Below are positions 5,235 to 6,345 of a DNA stretch of 6,345 bases, piece by piece. The notes under the pieces are model-generated. The model had not been told where the DNA came from. It saw only the letters and a program-made list of their open reading frames with translations, and ran no database searches. Both the position numbers and the translations under genes were made by a program. Numbering within the stretch: the stretch's first letter is position 1; each line of letters starts with the position of its first letter. Source of the DNA: Methanoregula sp. (lineage in GTDB: Archaea > Halobacteriota > Methanomicrobia > Methanomicrobiales > Methanospirillaceae); assembly GCA_026394635.1 (NCBI GenBank), contig JAPKXV010000250.1, positions 1 through 6,345 on the forward strand, read 5' to 3'.

Positions 5235-5941
5235 TGCTCGGGTGGGAAGGGGAGCTTCCTGAACCATCGGTGCGGACAATCAAGGAGATGCGCTCCGTCC
5301 TTGCCGAACCTGAATGTGCGTGCGAGGCACCCCTCTATTTTATGTACCGCGACCTTGCCCGGTCTGATAAAGACTGGCAATGGCTCCACACCCACCACCT
5401 GAGGTACGACCTCACCGTCATCCCCCCCCGGGACCTCTGCGGCGAGTATGTCAAGACCAAGGGTCATTACCATCCGAAGAACGTCCATGGTGTCGGTTAC
5501 CCGGAGATATATGAGGTGCTGGAAGGTACGGTGCACTACCTCCTCCAGTCCCAGCCCCTTGATGACGTGGCGCTCGTATCTGCCCAGGCAGGGGATATTG
5601 TCATCATCCCGCCGGGGTACGGCCATGTCTCGATCAACCCGTCATCTGAAATGACGCTCTCCATGGCAAATATCGTCTCGACAGCGTTTGAGAGCGAATA
5701 CAAACAGTACGAGAACCTGCAGGGTGCCGCATACTACGAGATGATTGGCGGGGAACTCAGAAAGAACCCGCATTACCTAGGGGTGCCGCCGGCAAGGTGG
5801 CTGGACGCAGCAAGCGGGCGCGGGAAACACCGGTTCTGGAAAGGGCCGATCTATACCCTGATCGGCAACGAGGACGCGCTCGCCTTCCTCAATCATCCGG
5901 AACAGTATACCGGGATCCTTACGGTGCTCCTGAAAGGTTAG
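5234..5941 (+). CDS. pgiA: Cupin-type glucose-6-phosphate isomerase (archaeal phosphoglucose isomerase)
   Basis: It interconverts glucose-6-phosphate and fructose-6-phosphate in the cytoplasm, a step of gluconeogenesis and glycogen metabolism in methanogens. The 235 residues contain the family's cupin motifs. TKGHYHPK supplies His78 and His80, PEIYEVLEG supplies Glu91, and PPGYGHVSIN supplies His131; these match the metal-binding His-His-Glu-His set of Pyrococcus furiosus cPGI (His88, His90, Glu97, His136). It is longer than the roughly 190-residue Pyrococcus enzyme. There are a few extra residues between the second His and the Glu, and a C-terminal extension (about 180-235, containing RGKHRFWKGPIYTLIG). 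The stop of the surface-protein gene (TGA 5232-5234) overlaps this ATG by one base. An in-frame GTG at 5231 is an alternative start giving one more residue. There is only a weak TAAGG 14 bases upstream, so initiation probably depends on coupling. The 3' end overlaps the convergent NAD synthetase by 23 bp. Confidence 0.9.
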   Translation: MLGWEGELPEPSVRTIKEMRSVLAEPECACEAPLYFMYRDLARSDKDWQWLHTHHLRYDLTVIPPRDLCGEYVKTKGHYHPKNVHGVGYPEIYEVLEGTVHYLLQSQPLDDVALVSAQAGDIVIIPPGYGHVSINPSSEMTLSMANIVSTAFESEYKQYENLQGAAYYEMIGGELRKNPHYLGVPPARWLDAASGRGKHRFWKGPIYTLIGNEDALAFLNHPEQYTGILTVLLKG

Positions 5942-6345
5942 GTGCCCCGAGGCGTTTGTGCTCGCTTTTCTGTACCAGCGCAAGCACCTTTTCTTCGGTG
6001 GGGCTGGATGCTTTCCACTGGTTCTTTTCAAGACGTTGTAATGCCGCATCGATCTCTTCATACGAGAGCCCGATCTCGCCTTCATCGCTCTGTCCTGTCC
6101 AGAGCCCTGCTGAAGGAGCTTTTTGCATGATCTGGTCTGGGATCTTCATTTCCCGTGCGATGACATACACCTCGGTTTTGTACAGGTGGAGGAGGGGCTG
6201 GATATCTGCTGCGTTGTCCCCGAACTTGGTGCAATAGCCCAAGAGGTATTCGCTCCGGTTCGAGGTGCCGCAGACAAGCCGGTGTTCACCATTTGCATGA
6301 TAGTAGAGGACAGCCATCCGGATGCGTGCCATCAGGTTGCCGAGA
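5919..6345 (-). CDS. nadE: NAD+ synthetase, C-terminal part (gene cut by the right window edge)
   Basis: The open frame continues past the window, and the visible part is the last 141 residues of a protein usually about 250-275 long. Recognisable NadE blocks in order are GNLMARIRM, VCGTSNRSEYLLGYCTKFGD, DIQPLLHLYKTEVY and PSAGLWTGQSDEGEIG, ending SEHKRLGAP. The enzyme adenylates nicotinic acid adenine dinucleotide with ATP and amidates it to NAD+, the last step of NAD synthesis. It belongs to the N-type ATP pyrophosphatases; the ATP loop (SGGxDS) would be upstream, outside the window. Archaeal forms are generally ammonia-dependent, but whether a glutaminase domain is present cannot be seen here. 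The Met at 6332 is internal (LGNLM precedes it) and is not the start. The stop codon at 5919-5921 lies inside the convergent isomerase gene. Confidence 0.92.
   Translation of the reverse strand, partial: LGNLMARIRMAVLYYHANGEHRLVCGTSNRSEYLLGYCTKFGDNAADIQPLLHLYKTEVYVIAREMKIPDQIMQKAPSAGLWTGQSDEGEIGLSYEEIDAALQRLEKNQWKASSPTEEKVLALVQKSEHKRLGAPNLSGAP

Noticed and set aside
2307..6345. A nitrogen-metabolism island linking the NrpR-domain gene and ammonia-dependent NAD synthetase.
   Set aside because: The two genes are far apart and on opposite strands, with unrelated genes between them, and no nitrogen operator is visible near nadE, whose promoter is outside the window.
1..6345. A defence system, prophage, CRISPR array or mobile element.
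   Set aside because: No repeats, integrase, transposase, nuclease or toxin-like genes are seen; the genes have intact frames and similar base composition typical of an archaeal chromosome.

Overview
This 6.3 kb window looks like chromosomal DNA from a methanogenic euryarchaeon, most likely of the Methanomicrobiales or a close relative. The main clues are a stand-alone NrpR-type nitrogen-regulator domain, a TrmB-family regulator, a cupin-type (archaeal) phosphoglucose isomerase, and a COG1361-like surface protein with a signal peptide and C-terminal anchor. AT-rich promoters with TATA-like cores and Shine-Dalgarno (SD) matches to a methanogen 16S 3' end agree with this. Placement below 'methanogenic euryarchaeon' is inference. 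The window is gene-dense: the longest non-coding stretch is 91 bp, and I see no tRNA, rRNA, CRISPR array, insertion sequence or integration scar.

Layout. Positions 1-1236 (-) hold most of a flavin-dependent pyridine nucleotide-disulfide oxidoreductase that runs off the left edge. It lies 34 bp downstream of, and probably in one operon with, a two-domain protein of unknown function at 1271-2245 (-). A 61 bp divergent promoter (2246-2306) separates that protein from the NrpR-domain gene (2307-3065, +). The NrpR gene ends 5 bp from the end of a convergent TrmB-type regulator (3071-3856, -). A second divergent promoter (3857-3947) contains a perfect 19 bp palindrome centred on a bidirectional TATA-like core. 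It drives the regulator leftward and a membrane-anchored surface protein rightward (3948-5234, +). The surface-protein stop codon overlaps the start of a cupin phosphoglucose isomerase (5234-5941, +), so these two look translationally coupled. The isomerase gene overlaps by 23 bp the 3' end of a convergent NAD+ synthetase gene (5919-6345, -), which is cut by the right edge.

How it may work together. The simplest reading is ordinary core metabolism (gluconeogenic sugar-phosphate isomerisation, NAD synthesis) beside two regulators that each face an uncharacterised gene across a short shared promoter. The most testable idea is that the TrmB-like protein binds the palindrome. By occluding TBP it would control both itself and the surface-protein/isomerase pair. 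The NrpR protein has no DNA-binding domain, so it probably acts through a partner encoded elsewhere. The left-edge oxidoreductase has an altered redox active site, with a third cysteine where dihydrolipoamide dehydrogenases carry lysine.
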